Below are positions 8,008 to 15,877 of a DNA stretch of 46,041 nucleotides, one piece after another. Origin of the DNA: Chloroflexota bacterium (GTDB lineage: Bacteria; Chloroflexota; Anaerolineae; UBA1429). Below the pieces are notes generated by a model. It saw only the letters and a list, made by a program, of their open reading frames with translations, was not told where the DNA came from and searched no databases. Location of the stretch: NCBI GenBank assembly GCA_012728955.1, contig JAAYED010000112.1, positions 1 through 46,041 of the forward strand. The letters are read 5' to 3'. A program made the position numbers and the translations under genes. Numbering within the stretch: position 1 is the stretch's first letter; every line of letters begins with the position of its first letter.

Positions 8008-8430
8008 ATGAGCGCCCAACGATCGGATCGCATCGAGCTGAGCGAAGAGCAATGGCGGGCCCGGCTCACGCCGGAGCAGTTTCGGGTGGCCAGGCAACAG
8101 GGCACCGAGCCGCCCTTTGCCAACGCCTGGTGGAATAACCATGCGGCGGGCGTGTATCGCTGCGTGGGTTGCGGGCTGGAGCTGTTCAACGCCGATGCCA
8201 AGTATGACTCGGGCACCGGCTGGCCCAGCTTTTTCCGGGCCCTGGGGGAGGACGTGGTGGAGCTGCACGAGGATCGCTCCCATGGGATGGTGCGCACCGA
8301 GGTGCGCTGCGCCCGCTGTGGCTCGCACCTGGGGCACCTCTTTGAGGATGGACCCCGGCCCACCGGCCTGCGCTACTGCATGAACTCGGCCTCGCTGGAT
8401 TTCGAGGGCGAGCCCGGCGCCGGAGAGTGA
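8008..8430 (+). CDS. msrB: Peptide-methionine (R)-S-oxide reductase MsrB
   Basis: A 140-residue MsrB of normal length. It reduces the R epimer of methionine sulfoxide in proteins, using thioredoxin as the usual electron source. Zinc ligands are the two CxxC pairs Cys52/Cys55 and Cys101/Cys104; the catalytic Cys is Cys124 in [13 protein letters not shown] and HLGHLF are the other family blocks. No signal peptide, so it should be cytoplasmic. AGGAGGAAGG precedes the ATG. It is a monocistronic-looking gene with its own promoter, divergent from the fucosidase. Its last 99 bases are duplicated 240 bases downstream. Confidence 0.96.
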   Translation: MSAQRSDRIELSEEQWRARLTPEQFRVARQQGTEPPFANAWWNNHAAGVYRCVGCGLELFNADAKYDSGTGWPSFFRALGEDVVELHEDRSHGMVRTEVRCARCGSHLGHLFEDGPRPTGLRYCMNSASLDFEGEPGAGE

Positions 8431-8445
8431 GGGGTGGGGCGCCAA

Positions 8446-8875
8446 GCCCGCCTGAGGGCGGCCCCGGCGCGTCAGAGTGCGTGTCGGCTCCCAGTGGAAC
8501 CCACCCTCTCCCGCAGAGCCTCCTGCTGAGGCAGTACGGTACCGGGGCAAGCCCGCTGCGGCTCGCACCTGGGGCACCTCTTTGAGGATGGACCCCGGCC
8601 CACCGGCCTGCGCTACTGCATGAACTCGGCCTCGCTGGACTTCGAGGGCGCTCTGCCCGCCTGAGGGCGGCCCCGGCGCATTAGAGTGCGTGTCGGCTCC
8701 CTGTGGAACCCACCCTCTCCCGCAGAGCCTCGTGCCGAGGCAGTACGTGACCGGGCAAGCCCGCTGGGGTGTGGTGGCCCCGGCGCGTCAGAGTGCGTGT
8801 CGGCCCCCAGTGGAACCCACCCTCTCCCGCAGAGCCTCCTGCTGAGGCAGTACGTGACCGGGCAAGCCCCCTGGG
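8446..8875. repeat. Three direct repeats of about 100-110 bp
   Basis: Three similar copies (about 8446-8558, 8655-8765 and 8775-8873) share the blocks GGCCCCGGCGC, AGAGTGCGTGTCGG, TGGAACCCACCCTCTCCCGC, and GCAGTACG...CAAGCCC. Each carries a short inverted repeat, GCCTC-N5-GAGGC, whose loop differs (CTGCT or GTGCC) while the arms are kept. There is no spacer/repeat organisation of CRISPR type. The stretch 8431-9039 holds no gene that I can support apart from the msrB fragment. Confidence 0.85.
8552..8650 (+). pseudogene. Duplicated 3' fragment of msrB
   Basis: About 99 bases repeat msrB 8312-8410 exactly 240 bases downstream with one difference (T8400 versus C8640, synonymous Asp codon). The fragment lacks the start and two zinc-binding cysteines and leads into a different tail, so it cannot encode a working enzyme. 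The duplication joins at GCCCGCTG, present at both ends (near 8311 and 8551). The near-identity indicates a recent event. Confidence 0.88.
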
Positions 8876-9039
8876 GCTGTGGTGCCCCGGTGCGGTGCTC
8901 TCTTGGAGAACGGGAGCTGCAGGCCCCTCGGTAACCGGTGCGCCGCCGGATGGGGACCCACCCGCACCGCTGTTCCGGTCGGCGGGCGCGCCGTCGCCTC
9001 GGGTCCGGGTCCAGCCTGCCGTCGCGGCGGGCGCGGGCG

Positions 9040-9888
9040 CTACTGCAGGTTCACCAGCGCCACGGCCGCGACGGCCACCACTATTCCCAGGCGCTCCAGC
9101 CTGCTGATGCGCTCGCCGAACATCAGGCGCGCCGCCACCGCGGTGAACACCAGGCCAAAGGCGCTGTAAAAGGGGAACACCAGGATGGCGGGCAGGCTGG
9201 TCAGCGCGGCCACCAGCCCGGCGTTGGCCAGTGCGTTGGTGGCTCCCAGCGCCATCCCCGGCAGAATGTCTCGCGGGCCGCTGCCCTTGCGGTTGCGCCA
9301 CCAGGCCAGCCCGCACACCAGGATCGCGGTACCAAAGAGCGCCGCCAAAAAGAGTGCCTGCTGGTTGAGACCGGTGCGCTCATAGGTCTTGGTGATCACC
9401 ATGGAGAATCCATTGCCCAGCAGCAGGGCCACCAGCAGCGCCGCGGTGCCCAGATCCAGCTTGTGCTCGGCGCTGCGCGGGGCGGGGGCCAGGGTCAGCA
9501 GGGGCAGGGCGATCAGCGAGAGCACGCCGCCGGCGGTCTGGGGCAGGGTGGCGCGCTCGTGCCACAGGATCAGCGAGGCCAGCATGGGCATGATCACCGC
9601 CAGCCGCGACATGGCCGAGGTGATCGAGACGCCCCGCCGGCTGAGCAGGGGCACAAAGAGGACATAGTTCACGGCATAGAGCACGCCCACGCTGGCGCCC
9701 ATCCAGAGCGTCTGCGGCGCCGCCTCCCAGGGCGCCCCCGAGAGGGCGTGTCGCGCCAGCTGCATGGCGGTGGCGGTGACATAGTTCACCATGCCCACCG
9801 CCCAGGGATTGCAGCGGCGCCGCATGGCGGCCCCCAGCACCAGCCCAAAGGCCGAAGAAAACACCGTGGCAGCCATCAAGGCGAGCAT
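9040..9888 (-). CDS. EamA/DMT-family transporter
   Basis: A 282-residue integral membrane protein made of two five-helix halves, as in the drug/metabolite transporter superfamily (EamA). Hydrophobic helices run nearly end to end, with basic loops such as WWRNRKGSGPR in the middle and ERISRLERLG before the last helix. The substrate is not predictable. I chose ATG 9886-9888 because GCGGGGGT lies just before it; an in-frame ATG at 9909 has no ribosome site. It faces msrB across the repeat region. Confidence 0.85.
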   Translation of the reverse strand: MLALMAATVFSSAFGLVLGAAMRRRCNPWAVGMVNYVTATAMQLARHALSGAPWEAAPQTLWMGASVGVLYAVNYVLFVPLLSRRGVSITSAMSRLAVIMPMLASLILWHERATLPQTAGGVLSLIALPLLTLAPAPRSAEHKLDLGTAALLVALLLGNGFSMVITKTYERTGLNQQALFLAALFGTAILVCGLAWWRNRKGSGPRDILPGMALGATNALANAGLVAALTSLPAILVFPFYSAFGLVFTAVAARLMFGERISRLERLGIVVAVAAVALVNLQ

Positions 9889-10657
9889 CGCATACCCCCG
9901 CAAAAGCATCCGGCGCAGAGTATAGCGGCCTGGCCGCTGGCCTCCAAGCCTCCCCTGCGGAGCGTGGATGCGGTTCACGGTGCGGGTAACGCCCCCGCGG
10001 CGCCGGCGCCTTCTCTTTCACCTCCGGGTGCTGCGGCCCTGCCGGCGCCGGGGCGGCCTGTCTCGAGGCGAGTGCCAGAGCCGTCCTTTGCGCTGGATGC
10101 GGCCGGGGCCCGCTCCGGTCCGCCCTGAGGCTCCGGGCGTCCCCGCTGATCTGCGCAGGATTTCCCTCCTTGTTGCCCGCGCCGCGACACGGCCCATCAG
10201 TCGGAGCGGCGGCAGGGGGGCAACACGGCCCATCGGGCGCGCAACCGCGCCCGGCACGCGGCTTCCACAGCTCACCGCTGGTGCCCGCCCCCTGTGCTTG
10301 GCAGAGAGGAGAGGGTTCACCGCGCCGGATCTGTTCCACGCGCTGGTGCCGCCCTCTGCCGCGCGCCGCTCCCCCGGGAGCGGTACGCTGCGTAACCGCC
10401 ACTGCCCTGGGCCCGCCGCCCCATGGGAGCTGCCCCAGCGGCACAGACGGGCCTGGAGCTGCCCGCACCCTCCGTCACGCGCCGGGGAGGGATGGCGAGC
10501 GGCAGCCTCGCCCCGCTGGCGCGTTGTCTCTTCACAGGAACCCTGGCCGGCGGAACCTCTGCTCCCTCGCGCGCTCCCCCCTCCGCTCCCCGCGCCCGTC
10601 AGCACAGAAGCCGCCCCTGACGTATAATAAGGCTGCACCACGCTGGAGAGAGAGAAC
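9889..10657. other. Long G+C-rich intergenic stretch
   Basis: About 770 bases between divergent genes. Open frames here are composition artefacts rich in Arg/Pro/Ala/Gly. ACACGGCCCATC occurs twice (about 10190 and 10221). A TATAAT at 10623-10628, about 30 bases before the kinase start, is the only promoter-like element; no good -35 is seen. I see nothing else that I can support. Confidence 0.5.
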
Positions 10658-13150
10658 ATGCTGCGATGGCTGGCGCCGCGGGGCTTGAGGGGGCAGATCC
10701 TGATGTGGTCGCTCGTGCCCACCATCCTCATCCTCGCGGCCATCGGGTACTTTTCCGTCTGGGCCTACTCCCAGGTCACCCTGGCTCTGGTAGAGGACCG
10801 CAACAGCGAGCTCTCGCGCCTGCTGGCGGGCCAGATCTCGCTGGAGCTGGGCGAATATGTGGACCAGTTGGCCGACCTGCGCGAGACCTATGTCCTCCGT
10901 TCCGCCGCTGCCCGCCACCGTGCGGGCGATGCCGAGTGGGCGCTGCTCCTCTCGGAGGAGGAGGCCGCCCTGCGCAATTTCGATGCCGGCGTGGTGGTGC
11001 TCGATGGCCAGGGCACCGTCATCGCCACCAGCGCCGCCCGCGCGGCCTCCCTGGGGGCCGACTGGTCGCAGCGCAGCTTTTTCACGCGGATGCAGGCCAG
11101 TCCGGCGCCGCTGCTGCTCTCCACCGTCGAGCGGCTTGCCCCCGATGTGGCCCCCGTGGCGGGCATCGCCATCGCCTCGCTGGACGCCGACGGCACGCTG
11201 GAGTATGCCGTGGTGGGCCTGATCTCGGTGGTCGCCCACGGCTCCTCGCCCTTTTCTCGCAATCTGGCCCGCATGAGCCTCCGTCCCCAGAGTCGCCTGA
11301 CACTGGTGGATCGCAACGGCGTCGCACTCTATCACACCAACCCCGCCCTGGTGGGCCAGTCCATCCTGCAGGAGCAGATCGTGCCCCTGGCGCTGGCGGG
11401 CGAAGTGGGCGCCGTGCGCCTGCCGGACATGGAGGGCGTGGAGATGATCGCCAGCTATGCCCCCGTGCCCGGCACCGACTGTTTCATCCTGGAGCAGGAG
11501 AGCTGGGACGAGCTCAGCGCCGTGGCCATGCGCTATGGCCGCTGGCTGATACTGATCCTGGGGCTGGCGGGGGTGGTGCCCGCGTTGATCATGTGGGCGG
11601 GCCTCAACCTCGTCACCCGGCCCATCGAGCGACTCACCCGGGCCGCCGACGCCATCTCCCGCGGCGAGATGCACCAGATCGTCACCACACCCAGCGCCCG
11701 GGAGCTGCAGGGGCTGGCCACCGCCTTTAACCGCATGGCCGCTCAGTTGCAGGGCCTCTACGCCAGCCTGGAGTCTCGGGTGCGCGCCCGCACCCGCGAG
11801 CTCTCGGCCATGAACAGCATCGCCGGCGTGGTGAGCGCCTCGCTGGACCTGCACGATATCCTCGAGGCCGCGCTGGACAAGGTGCTGGAGCTCAGCGCCA
11901 TGGATGCCGGCAGTGCCTTTCGTCTGCAGGCCGAGGGCGACTATTTGATCCCCATGGCGCAGCGGGGCCGCGCCCGGCAGGATCTCCCCGAGCTGGGCAG
12001 GGTGCCGCTGGCGGCCCTCACCAGCCGCGAATCGTTGGAGGGCGGCGCCATCGCCCTGCCGCTGAGCGACGTGCCCGAGAGCCCCCAGTGGCAGCGCGCC
12101 CGCCGCGAGGGCTGGCGCCAGTTGATCCTGGTGCCCCTGGTATCGCGGGATGAGGTGCTGGGCGTGCTGGTGCTGCTCTCGTTTACCCAGCGACGCATCC
12201 CGCACGCCGAGCTGGCCCTGCTCAGCGCCATCGGCAACCAGATCGGCGTCGCGGTGGAGAACGGCCGTCTCTATCAGGAGGCGGGACGTCTGGCCGCCAT
12301 GGCCGAACGCAACCGCCTCGCTCAGGATCTGCACGATTCCGTGACCCAGACCATCTTTACCGCCAGCCTGCTGGCCGGCGTGATCCCCCTGCTGTGGGAA
12401 AAGGATCCCGAGGACGCCCGGCAGCAGCTGGAGGAGGTGGCCAATCTCACCCGGGGGGCGCTGCAGGAGCTGCGGGCGCTGCTTTTGGAGCTGCGGCCGG
12501 CGGCGCTGGCCCAGGTGCCCCTCAACGAGCTGCTGGAGAGCCTGGCGGCCTCTACCCGTACCAACGCACGCCTGCCGGTGCAGGTACACACCCAGCAGGG
12601 GCTGCTGTTGCCCGTATCGGTGCGCCTGGCGCTCTACCGCATCGCGCAGGAGGCGGTGAACAACATCGTCAAGCACGCCAACGCCAGCCAGGCCTGGATC
12701 ACCCTGGAGACGCGGGCGGCAGAGGCGCTGCGAGCACAGGCCGAGGGCGACCCTGCCGCCGAGGTGCCCGCCGTGGTGCTCACCATCCGCGACGACGGCC
12801 AGGGCTTTGAGCCCGCCGAGGTGCGCGAGCGCCACCTGGGGCTGGCCATCATGCAGGAGCGCGCCGAGGACGTGGGCGCCACCCTTACCTTGACAACGGC
12901 TCCCGGCGCGGGCACGCTGATCCGCGTGGTGTGGGCTTGGCCCCCGACCCAGGAGGGATCCGCAGCAGAGCTGGAGGGGCAGCCGCTGGGGGCCATGCTG
13001 GCGCCCTGGCTGCTGAGCGCCGAGGAGGGCGGTGGGGATGGTGCGCAGGGCCCCACCGGCGATGAGGGGTCGACCAGCCCCCCGGCCGAGGTCCGCCATG
13101 CTGCTGCCGGCCCGGCCCCCGATGGGCCATCCGAGAGCAATTACCCATGA
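10658..13150 (+). CDS. NarL-type sensor histidine kinase (extracytoplasmic sensor, HAMP, GAF)
   Basis: An 830-residue membrane kinase. TM1 about 16-38; an extracytoplasmic sensor region about 40-292 that looks like a double Cache domain (GVVVLDGQGTVIATS, LTLVDRNGVALYH); TM2 about 295-317; HAMP from about 320 (RPIERLTRAADAIS); GAF about 390-535; HisKA_3 dimerisation helix with LAQDLHDSVTQ, phospho-acceptor His559; ATPase N-box EAVNNIVKHAN near 660 and G-box DDGQGF near 712. It should phosphorylate the response regulator 10 bases downstream. The last 75 residues are a low-complexity Gly/Pro/Glu tail of unknown use. The ligand is unknown. Confidence 0.94.
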   Translation: MLRWLAPRGLRGQILMWSLVPTILILAAIGYFSVWAYSQVTLALVEDRNSELSRLLAGQISLELGEYVDQLADLRETYVLRSAAARHRAGDAEWALLLSEEEAALRNFDAGVVVLDGQGTVIATSAARAASLGADWSQRSFFTRMQASPAPLLLSTVERLAPDVAPVAGIAIASLDADGTLEYAVVGLISVVAHGSSPFSRNLARMSLRPQSRLTLVDRNGVALYHTNPALVGQSILQEQIVPLALAGEVGAVRLPDMEGVEMIASYAPVPGTDCFILEQESWDELSAVAMRYGRWLILILGLAGVVPALIMWAGLNLVTRPIERLTRAADAISRGEMHQIVTTPSARELQGLATAFNRMAAQLQGLYASLESRVRARTRELSAMNSIAGVVSASLDLHDILEAALDKVLELSAMDAGSAFRLQAEGDYLIPMAQRGRARQDLPELGRVPLAALTSRESLEGGAIALPLSDVPESPQWQRARREGWRQLILVPLVSRDEVLGVLVLLSFTQRRIPHAELALLSAIGNQIGVAVENGRLYQEAGRLAAMAERNRLAQDLHDSVTQTIFTASLLAGVIPLLWEKDPEDARQQLEEVANLTRGALQELRALLLELRPAALAQVPLNELLESLAASTRTNARLPVQVHTQQGLLLPVSVRLALYRIAQEAVNNIVKHANASQAWITLETRAAEALRAQAEGDPAAEVPAVVLTIRDDGQGFEPAEVRERHLGLAIMQERAEDVGATLTLTTAPGAGTLIRVVWAWPPTQEGSAAELEGQPLGAMLAPWLLSAEEGGGDGAQGPTGDEGSTSPPAEVRHAAAGPAPDGPSESNYP

Positions 13151-13160
13151 GGCAAGATCG

Positions 13161-13802
13161 ATGACAGAGCAAGACAAGATTCGCGTGCTGGTGGCCGATG
13201 ACCACGCCATCCTTCGGGGCGGGCTGGCGGCCTTTTTGCGCGCCGTGGATGGCATGGAGCTGGTGGGGGAGGCATCCAACGGCGAGGAGGCGGTGCAGCT
13301 GGCCCGCCAACTCTTGCCCGATGTGGTGCTGATGGATCTGAAAATGCCGGTGATGGACGGTGTGGAGGCCACCCGCCAGATTCGCGCCTCCTGCCCCCAC
13401 ACCCAGGTGGTGGCGCTCACCAGTTTCATCGACGACGAGCTGGTGCCCAGGGCGCTGCAGGCCGGCGCCATCGGCTATCTGATCAAGAACGTCTCCCAGC
13501 AGGAGCTGGACACCGCCCTGCGCCGTGCCGCGGCCGGACAATCGGTGCTCTCCCCCGAGGCTACCCAGGCGCTGATCGACTCTGCCGCCCGGGTGACGCC
13601 GGTGATCGAGGCGCTCACCCCGCGGGAGGAGCAGGTGCTGGCGCTGATGGTGGAGGGCCTCACCAACCTGCAGATCGGCAAGCGCCTTGGCATCACCGAA
13701 TCCACCACCAAGTCGCACGTGAGCACCATCATCGCCAAGCTGGGGGTGGCCAGCCGCACCGAGGCGGTGGCGCTGGCGCTGCGCCACGGGCTGGTGAACT
13801 GA
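13161..13802 (+). CDS. NarL/FixJ-family response regulator
   Basis: A 213-residue two-domain regulator. The receiver domain (about 7-125) has the acidic pair in VLVADDHA, phospho-acceptor Asp59 in LMDLKMPVMDG and Lys in YLIKNV. The C-terminal LuxR-type helix-turn-helix (about 148-210) has LTPREEQVLALMVEG and the recognition helix STTKSHVSTIIAKL. It is 10 bases after the kinase gene on the same strand and is its evident partner. Targets are not known; no obvious direct-repeat binding site stands out in the window. Confidence 0.96.
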   Translation: MTEQDKIRVLVADDHAILRGGLAAFLRAVDGMELVGEASNGEEAVQLARQLLPDVVLMDLKMPVMDGVEATRQIRASCPHTQVVALTSFIDDELVPRALQAGAIGYLIKNVSQQELDTALRRAAAGQSVLSPEATQALIDSAARVTPVIEALTPREEQVLALMVEGLTNLQIGKRLGITESTTKSHVSTIIAKLGVASRTEAVALALRHGLVN

Positions 13803-13824
13803 GCGTCGCCCAGCATCCGCCTCT

Positions 13825-13850
13825 CTCCAGCCTCGGCGCACCGGCTGGAG
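13825..13850 (+). terminator. Hairpin after the two-component operon
   Basis: CTCCAGCC (13825-13832) and GGCTGGAG (13843-13850) form an 8-bp stem 22 bases after the response regulator stop. There is no T-run, so this is at best a weak or Rho-assisted end. The rest of 13851-14054 holds no feature I can support. Confidence 0.4.
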
Positions 13851-14054
13851 GGTCACCGCGCCCGCTGTGGGACGCCGATTGCGGGCGTGGAAAGCCGCCG
13901 CGCCCGCGGTGGGATGTCCCTTCGGTGCCGCTGCTGGACCCGATCACGGCGGTTGCGCTGGCGGGTGCCGGCGTTCCCGTCGGCGCCCCATGGGGCCCAG
14001 AGGCGCGTTGAGCCGAGCGCTGCGCCGCCTCAGGCCCCGCCCCGTCGCGGAGGC

Positions 14055-14459
14055 CTAGTAGCCGTGGTCCACGTGCCGCCAGGCCCCTCCGGCGTCTCTC
14101 ACCAGGATCCAGTTCCAGCCCTCGTAGGTAGAGTTGGGGTTCAGGGACCCGTCGCCGCCGGAAGAATCCACCTCAAAGGATGACAGCAGCACGATGGCCT
14201 GGTCGGCATCGTGGCGCGTGGCCCAGTCCTGATGCTCCAGGGAGCTGTCATCCCCGGCATAGTAGATCTCCAGCAGTTTGCAGCCCTTCCAGTCGCGCCG
14301 GAACTCGGCCTGGACGGTTTGGATGGCCCCCTCGATCTCTTGCTGGGTGTAGAGCGCCGAGTCCACCGCATGGGTGGTTGCTCCGCTGGTCTGACCACCA
14401 CAGGCGCTCAGAGCGAGCACCGCCAACAGAAAGAACAGGATCCAACTGGTCTTGTTCAC
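14055..14459 (-). CDS. Small lipoprotein, DUF4829-like
   Basis: A 134-residue exported lipoprotein. The GTG at 14457-14459 follows AGGAGGT, and the protein then begins with a signal sequence ending LALSAC with lipidated Cys20. The mature part has AIQTVQAEFRRDWKGCKL, DQAIVLLSSFEVDSSGG and a C-terminal WNWILVRD...WRHVDHGY block, which recalls the DUF4829 family of Gram-positive-type bacteria. Function unknown. It is transcribed toward the two-component operon. Confidence 0.8.
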   Translation of the reverse strand: MNKTSWILFFLLAVLALSACGGQTSGATTHAVDSALYTQQEIEGAIQTVQAEFRRDWKGCKLLEIYYAGDDSSLEHQDWATRHDADQAIVLLSSFEVDSSGGDGSLNPNSTYEGWNWILVRDAGGAWRHVDHGY

Positions 14460-14898
14460 CGTCCACCTCCTGAGACGCCGATGCCCCATCGTGGCACAGG
14501 TTCCCCTCCCAGTCAAACGCGCGCTGGCCCGGGGAGCCAGCGCTCACGCAGTGGCCAGGCGCCGTGGACTCCCTCTCCTACCTTCGTATGAGATCCGTGT
14601 CCATCTCTATGCCGATGCCCCGCCTTCCCTCCCGCGGTATGCTCCAAACGTAACCTGAACAGCATCACTATCGGAGGATACAGCCCATATCCTCTGCCGC
14701 TTCCGAGGTTGGTCCCCTGATTGTGCGCCCTCCCGATCAGGGGATCTCCCTCGCCAGACAGAGATCGAGATCCTGCGAAAGAAGGAGGGGGGCTTACATC
14801 CAAGGCCCGAGGTGCCCGGGCCCCAGCGCTACTATGATTGAGGCACAAGCACGACAAACATCACAAGGATGTGCCTGGTCCACAAGGAGGAGGACGAC
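14460..14898. other. Intergenic region with one hairpin
   Basis: About 440 bases between divergent genes. CCCCTGAT (14714-14721) and ATCAGGGG (14736-14743) form an 8-bp hairpin. TACTAT at 14830-14835 is a possible -10 for the plus-strand gene at 14899, without a good -35. No gene seen. Confidence 0.45.
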
Positions 14899-15186
14899 AT
14901 GGAAGACCGGTTGCAGAACGTCAAGAACTGGGCCCGCCAGAGTAACCTGAGGCAGTTTCAGACCGAGCTGGAAAAGCGGCTGGAGCCCCTGGGCTATCAG
15001 GCGGTGCTGGAGCTGGATCGCATCAGCTGTTATCGCATCAGCACCAACAAGAGCGTGCTGGGCCTCTTCAAGAAGCAGGTCAAGCAGCACGTGGGCACTA
15101 TTCGCCGGCAGAACGGCTCGATCGACGTGTCCGACGCCGATGAGGCCTTTATCCAGGCCCTGAGCAGCGTGGCGCCCGCCAGCTGA
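14899..15186 (+). CDS. Small protein of unknown function
   Basis: A 95-residue soluble protein I do not recognise. The N-terminal half is helical and charged (VKNWARQSNLRQFQTELEKR), followed by a short Leu/Tyr/Arg region and a Lys/Gln-rich stretch (LFKKQVKQHVG). No signal peptide or membrane segment. AAGGAGGAGG gives a good ribosome site for ATG 14899-14901. It is followed by an intrinsic terminator and is therefore probably a single-gene transcript. Confidence 0.7.
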   Translation: MEDRLQNVKNWARQSNLRQFQTELEKRLEPLGYQAVLELDRISCYRISTNKSVLGLFKKQVKQHVGTIRRQNGSIDVSDADEAFIQALSSVAPAS

Positions 15187-15242
15187 CGGGCAGCGGTAAC
15201 GGCGGCCGACCGGTACTCGATGGGGAGGCCGGGCAGGCGTGG

Positions 15243-15277
15243 GGGGGTGGCCGTAACGGGCCGCCCCCTCGGTTTTT
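15243..15277 (+). terminator. Intrinsic terminator after the 95-residue gene
   Basis: GGGGGTGGCC (15243-15252) pairs with GGCCGCCCCC (15259-15268), one wobble pair, six-base loop, followed by TCGGTTTTT. It sits 57 bases after the stop. Confidence 0.8.
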
Positions 15278-15284
15278 GGACGGC

Positions 15285-15318
15285 AAAAAGAAATCGGGCG
15301 GAGGTATCTCCGCCCGAT
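15285..15318 (-). terminator. Intrinsic terminator of the RRM gene
   Basis: A perfect 11-bp stem, ATCGGGCGGAG (15293-15303) with CTCCGCCCGAT (15308-15318) and a four-base loop. On the minus strand it is followed by TTTCTTTTTG. It lies 17 bases after the RRM gene stop and is back to back with the plus-strand terminator. Confidence 0.9.
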
Positions 15319-15335
15319 CGTGTTACCAGCTGGAA

Positions 15336-15671
15336 CTAGAAACGGCGACCGCCGCCGAAACCGCCGTCGCGGCTCCCCCGGTCGTTGCCACCGCGCGAGC
15401 CATAGCCGCCACCGCGCGAATCCGGGCGGGGGTTGGCCTCGGCGACACGGATGGTGCGCCCTTCGAGATCGGTGTTGTCGAGCTGCTGGATCGCCGCCTG
15501 GGCGTCCTCCTCGGTGACCATCTCCACGAAACCGAAACCGCGGCTGCGGCCCGTCTCGCGATCGGTGATCACGGCTGCCGACTCGACATTGCCCACCGCG
15601 CTAAAGGCGTCGAACAGGGTCTCGTCCGTGGTGCGATAGTTCAGGTTGCCGACAAAGAGCTTCTTGGCCAT
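15336..15671 (-). CDS. RRM RNA-binding protein with Gly/Arg-rich tail
   Basis: A 111-residue protein with a single RNA recognition motif: RNP2 LFVGNL (5-10) and RNP1 RGFGFVEM (44-51), with aromatic residues at the RNA-contacting positions. Residues 82-111 are a Gly/Arg/Ser/Asp tail like that of plant and cyanobacterial glycine-rich RNA-binding proteins. These proteins bind single-stranded RNA and, in cyanobacteria, are induced by cold; a role as a cold-shock RNA chaperone is inferred here. The start at 15669-15671 follows GAGGGAAG. It has its own promoter, a leader of about 138 bases and its own terminator. Confidence 0.92.
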   Translation of the reverse strand: MAKKLFVGNLNYRTTDETLFDAFSAVGNVESAAVITDRETGRSRGFGFVEMVTEEDAQAAIQQLDNTDLEGRTIRVAEANPRPDSRGGGYGSRGGNDRGSRDGGFGGGRRF

Positions 15672-15692
15672 GGGTTCTTCCCTCACACTTTT

Positions 15693-15708
15693 GCGCCCCT
15701 TTGGGCGC
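15693..15708 (-). promoter_or_regulatory. Leader hairpin of the RRM gene
   Basis: GCGCCC, four-base loop, GGGCGC, located 21-36 bases before the start codon and just upstream of the ribosome site. It is within the long leader and may help control translation. Confidence 0.45.
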
Positions 15709-15815
15709 CTGCTAATACTCGGACTGAGCGTGCTCATGCGGCGTACCGGAACATGCTTGAGGGTCTGGGACCTTACAGCGGCCTCGGACGATCAGGGCTT
15801 CTCAATCCACTAAAG

Positions 15816-15843
15816 AGTATGGCACGCATTGCACACAATGCAA
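15816..15843 (-). promoter_or_regulatory. Promoter of the RRM gene with inverted repeat
   Basis: On the minus strand TTGCAT (15838-15843), 16 bases, then CATACT (15816-15821). A perfect dyad GCATTG-CACA-CAATGC (15826-15841) overlaps the -35 and spacer. The predicted start leaves a leader of about 138 bases. Confidence 0.5.
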
Positions 15844-15877
15844 ATCGCGCTCTCGACCGTGCAAATCCCCGCTCTGC

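Noticed and set aside
8446-8875. CRISPR array
   Set aside because: Units are about 100-110 bp, few, adjacent and without unique spacers of regular size; one gap holds an msrB fragment. The same applies to the arrays at 26941 and 37851.
9968-10627. Plus-strand open frame before the kinase gene
   Set aside because: Arg/Pro/Gly-rich, no ribosome site, no domain, and built of short G+C-rich repeats; treated as intergenic.
10532-13471. 979-codon minus-strand open frame opposite the histidine kinase
   Set aside because: Antisense of a clear two-component pair; composition is His/Gln/Gly-rich and no domain is visible.
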